Source of the DNA: Chryseotalea sp. WA131a
GTDB taxonomy: Bacteria > Bacteroidota > Bacteroidia > Cytophagales > Cyclobacteriaceae
Reading direction: 5' to 3'
Assembly: GCA_025370075.1 (NCBI GenBank)
Contig: CP073016.1
Location: 186,001-250,000 of the forward strand
DNA length: 64,000 nucleotides
The notes beneath the pieces were generated by a model that was not told where the DNA came from, made no database searches, and saw only the letters and a list, made by a program, of their open reading frames with translations. Position numbers and translations under genes: made by a program. This document shows positions 62,588 to 64,000 of the stretch, piece by piece. Each line of letters opens with the position of its first letter. Within the stretch, counting starts at the first letter, position 1.

Positions 62588-62889
62588 TTTTTGCTTTTAC
62601 TTTTTTGATACTTTACTTTTTCTTCTGCTACCTGCAATGCTTTTAAAGCCACTTGTTCATCTGCTACTTCATAAACCAACTTGTCCGAAAGCCAAGAAAC
62701 AAGTAAATCACTTTCTTTAATTTTAAAATACTCTGCAAGTTTCACAACCTGTTCTCGGGTCGCATTTCTTTGTCCTCGTTCTATTTTGCTTAAAATAGCT
62801 TGGTCTATGTCGAGAAATGCAGCAACTGTCCGCAAGGGTAATTCCTTTTCTTCTCGTAGTTTTCTTATCGTTTCTCCTAAGTTGTCCAT
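62584..62889 (-). CDS. XRE-family regulator of R-M operon 3
   Basis: 101 residues from MDNLGETIRKLREEK; an in-frame extension to 62922 is possible but lies over the promoter. HTH at residues 5-55 (LREEKELPLRTVAAFLDIDQAILSKIERGQRNAT). The C-terminal half (DLLVSWLSDKLVYEVADEQVALKALQVAEEKVKYQ) is shared with the regulator at 26851-27156. It overlaps the OLD-type gene by 4 nt. Probably autoregulates the operon, delaying restriction after cassette entry into a new host. Confidence 0.9.
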   Translation of the reverse strand: MDNLGETIRKLREEKELPLRTVAAFLDIDQAILSKIERGQRNATREQVVKLAEYFKIKESDLLVSWLSDKLVYEVADEQVALKALQVAEEKVKYQKSKSKK

Positions 62890-62919
62890 TTTGAACAAAA
62901 GTGTTTTGACTATTCGTGT

Positions 62920-62927
62920 CAAAAATA
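62920..62927 (-). promoter_or_regulatory. TAnnTTTG promoter box of R-M operon 3
   Basis: On the minus strand TATTTTTG matches TAnnTTTG exactly, 31 nt before the ATG at 62889. A transcript starting about 7 nt downstream would have a 20-25 nt leader. No convincing TTG element at the standard distance. Confidence 0.55.
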
Positions 62928-63005
62928 TAAAATGAATTCTGAAAATGCTCTAAAAAAGTGTTCAAAGTTTTCAACAGATTACCAATGTCAGGCGGGTCGG
63001 CAAAA

Positions 63006-63069
63006 TTGGCTCTTTTGGGGTTTGCTTTTGTGTCGGCTTGTGCGGTGGGGCAAACCCCAAATGTGCCAA
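63006..63069 (-). repeat. Payload-bracketing hairpin H8 (upstream of R-M operon 3)
   Basis: Minus strand: TTGGCACATTTGGGGTTTGC pairs with GCAAACCCCAAAAGAGCCAA except for the ACA/AGA patch. The loop contains CGCACAAGCCGACACAAAA. The remaining leader up to attC R17 has no gene. Confidence 0.78.
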
Positions 63070-63247
63070 TGTGGGGAGGCATAAAATTATTTTTTAAAAT
63101 GTGCGGTGGGAAATTTTTTTAAAACCTTTTGGCTCGGCTTGAGTGTCGGAAAAGTCAGGTCGGTTTGTGTCAAGGAACAGCGAAATTGTCTGTCGAATTA
63201 AGGTCGTCTGTTGGTGGTCGTGTCGGTCGTCCTACGCTTGCTGGTAA

Positions 63248-63365
63248 CGTTTGTGTTTGCGCAGTGGTGGGCTTTCGAAGCCGCCACTGTCCGCGTGGGC
63301 AAACGTTTAACGAAGATAACACTTATAGCTTACACGTCACCCCACCATTGCGCAAACATTTTGTT
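63248..63365 (-). repeat. attC site R17, class D, leftward
   Basis: Minus strand: AACAAAATGTTTGCGCAATGGTGG pairs with CCACCACTGCGCAAACACAAACG. The box is TATCTTCG. The flank GTACTGGCGGTAAC carries the cassette-end signature, so a further cassette should lie to the right. Confidence 0.93.
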
Positions 63366-63549
63366 ACCGCCAGTACCCCTTTGTCTCAAATCAAATTATT
63401 TGTCTGTCAGTATTTACCTTTTTCTTCATGAATCCTCCTAATTGAAGGTTAGCCAATAATACATGATAATCGTCATTTTTTAGTGTCAGTAAATCGTCTA
63501 ACTTAGGCAATGTTAAGATATGACCTAATTTATGCAAACAGTGAATTAT

Positions 63550-63960
63550 ATGAAAACTAATAGTGACTTTACCTACGCAAGGGCGATTACATATGGGGTG
63601 TTAACCGAGTTATTATTGGTTTTAACACAATTTATATATTTAAAATATTATGCTAATAATAATCCCGAAGTTGGATTTGTTTTTACCTCTGACTACATGA
63701 TCAATCGAGGGTTTTATGTTTTCCAGATTATTGGTTTTTTTGTCTACACGGTTGTTGTTTTTGTTCTGATAAGGAAAATAAAGGTTAATACTTTTAAAAA
63801 AATACTGGCATTGATTGTCACAGGAGCAGTCATAGAATTAACTTTCTATGCTATTGTGCCCGCAGACTATGAGTTAGCGTTCTTTTTCTCTGTCCTAGAT
63901 AAGTTTATTGCAGGTATTTTTGGAGCTATTGTCTATTTCTATTCCTCAGATTCTGAATAG
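63550..63960 (+). CDS. Four-TM membrane protein, 136 aa
   Basis: Start chosen at MKTNSDFTYARAITYG; an upstream in-frame Met (63532) adds six residues. TM helices near 9-32 (ITYGVLTELLLVLTQFIYL), 55-77 (GFYVFQIIGFFVYTVVVFVLI), 85-103 (ILALIVTGAVIELTFYAIV) and 108-130 (LAFFFSVLDKFIAGIFGAIVYF). Unknown family. It lies on the plus strand, against the polarity of the leftward array, beyond the last attC seen. It may be an inverted gene in the next cassette or the chromosomal flank. No attC follows within the window. Confidence 0.72.
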   Translation: MKTNSDFTYARAITYGVLTELLLVLTQFIYLKYYANNNPEVGFVFTSDYMINRGFYVFQIIGFFVYTVVVFVLIRKIKVNTFKKILALIVTGAVIELTFYAIVPADYELAFFFSVLDKFIAGIFGAIVYFYSSDSE

Positions 63961-64000
63961 TTTCAGTATGAATTTGTTAAATTCTATGTAAAAGTCATTT

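Noticed and set aside
5239..63365. CRISPR array
   Set aside because: The repeats are about 120 nt imperfect palindromes spaced by genes of 0.3-7 kb, with several classes; this is attC organisation, with no short uniform spacers or cas genes.

Overview
Organism and setting. The window is AT-rich DNA of a Bacteroidota (most likely Cytophagia/Sphingobacteriia-like) genome. The evidence is the Bacteroidota promoter type (TTG, about 20 nt, TAnnTTTG), SPII lipoproteins with very short signal peptides, an IS1380-type and a DUF4372-type IS4 element, and protein families typical of the phylum. Nearly all of it is a giant integron gene-cassette array. I count 45 attC-like recombination sites (28 reading rightward between 1 and 33.1 kb, 17 reading leftward between 39.0 and 63.4 kb), two of them partial. 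Each is about 118-124 nt from AAC to the G of GTT and delimits one cassette. No integron integrase is visible, so the window is either the inside of a very long chromosomal integron or an integrase-less array.

Cassette anatomy. Every cassette starts G^TTR and ends YAAC, and its first 15-20 bases are the reverse complement of its last 15-20 bases. This complementarity differs from cassette to cassette, as expected of attC stems that fold in the circular cassette. The stem is almost perfect except for one fixed A.C mismatch 11 nt from the cleaved G. Most attC sites carry a Bacteroidota-like promoter (TTG/GTG-N19-21-TATCTTTA or TATCTTCG) in the non-palindromic centre, pointing into the next cassette.

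Left array, + polarity. 1-5.2 kb: a type III restriction-modification operon (mod frameshifted, res) in one 5.2-kb cassette. 5.2-26.6 kb: small cassettes (UPF0158, toxin-antitoxin, lipoproteins, FAD monooxygenase, alpha/beta hydrolase, HsdR-N-like nuclease, zinc ribbon, small membrane proteins, S41 peptidase, DUF4349), four cassettes without a gene (three of them one family) and a cassette interrupted by an IS1380 element. 26.6-32.3 kb: a regulated R-M operon (XRE regulator, type IIG-like enzyme, second N6 methyltransferase) in one cassette. 32.4-33.6 kb: two more small cassettes, the last lacking its attC.

Centre, 33.6-39.0 kb: amidohydrolase, then asparaginase-porin on the other strand, and an IS4 element that truncates a leftward attC. 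These look like ordinary chromosomal genes, and array polarity reverses across them.

Right array, - polarity, 39.0-63.4 kb: small membrane, lipoprotein, CPBP, UPF0158, hydrolase and PLD cassettes; a FtsX-type permease cassette broken by a second IS1380 copy; a three-gene cassette with a 54-residue double-CxxC protein and a DUF2752 protein; and a 6.8-kb cassette with XRE regulator, OLD-type ATPase/TOPRIM nuclease and type III Mod and Res. One small cassette (174-residue protein) occurs in three apparently identical copies on both polarities, which points to recent cassette movement. The five long-payload cassettes just named (three R-M, permease, 200-residue coiled-coil protein) each contain a pair of related long hairpins bracketing the payload.
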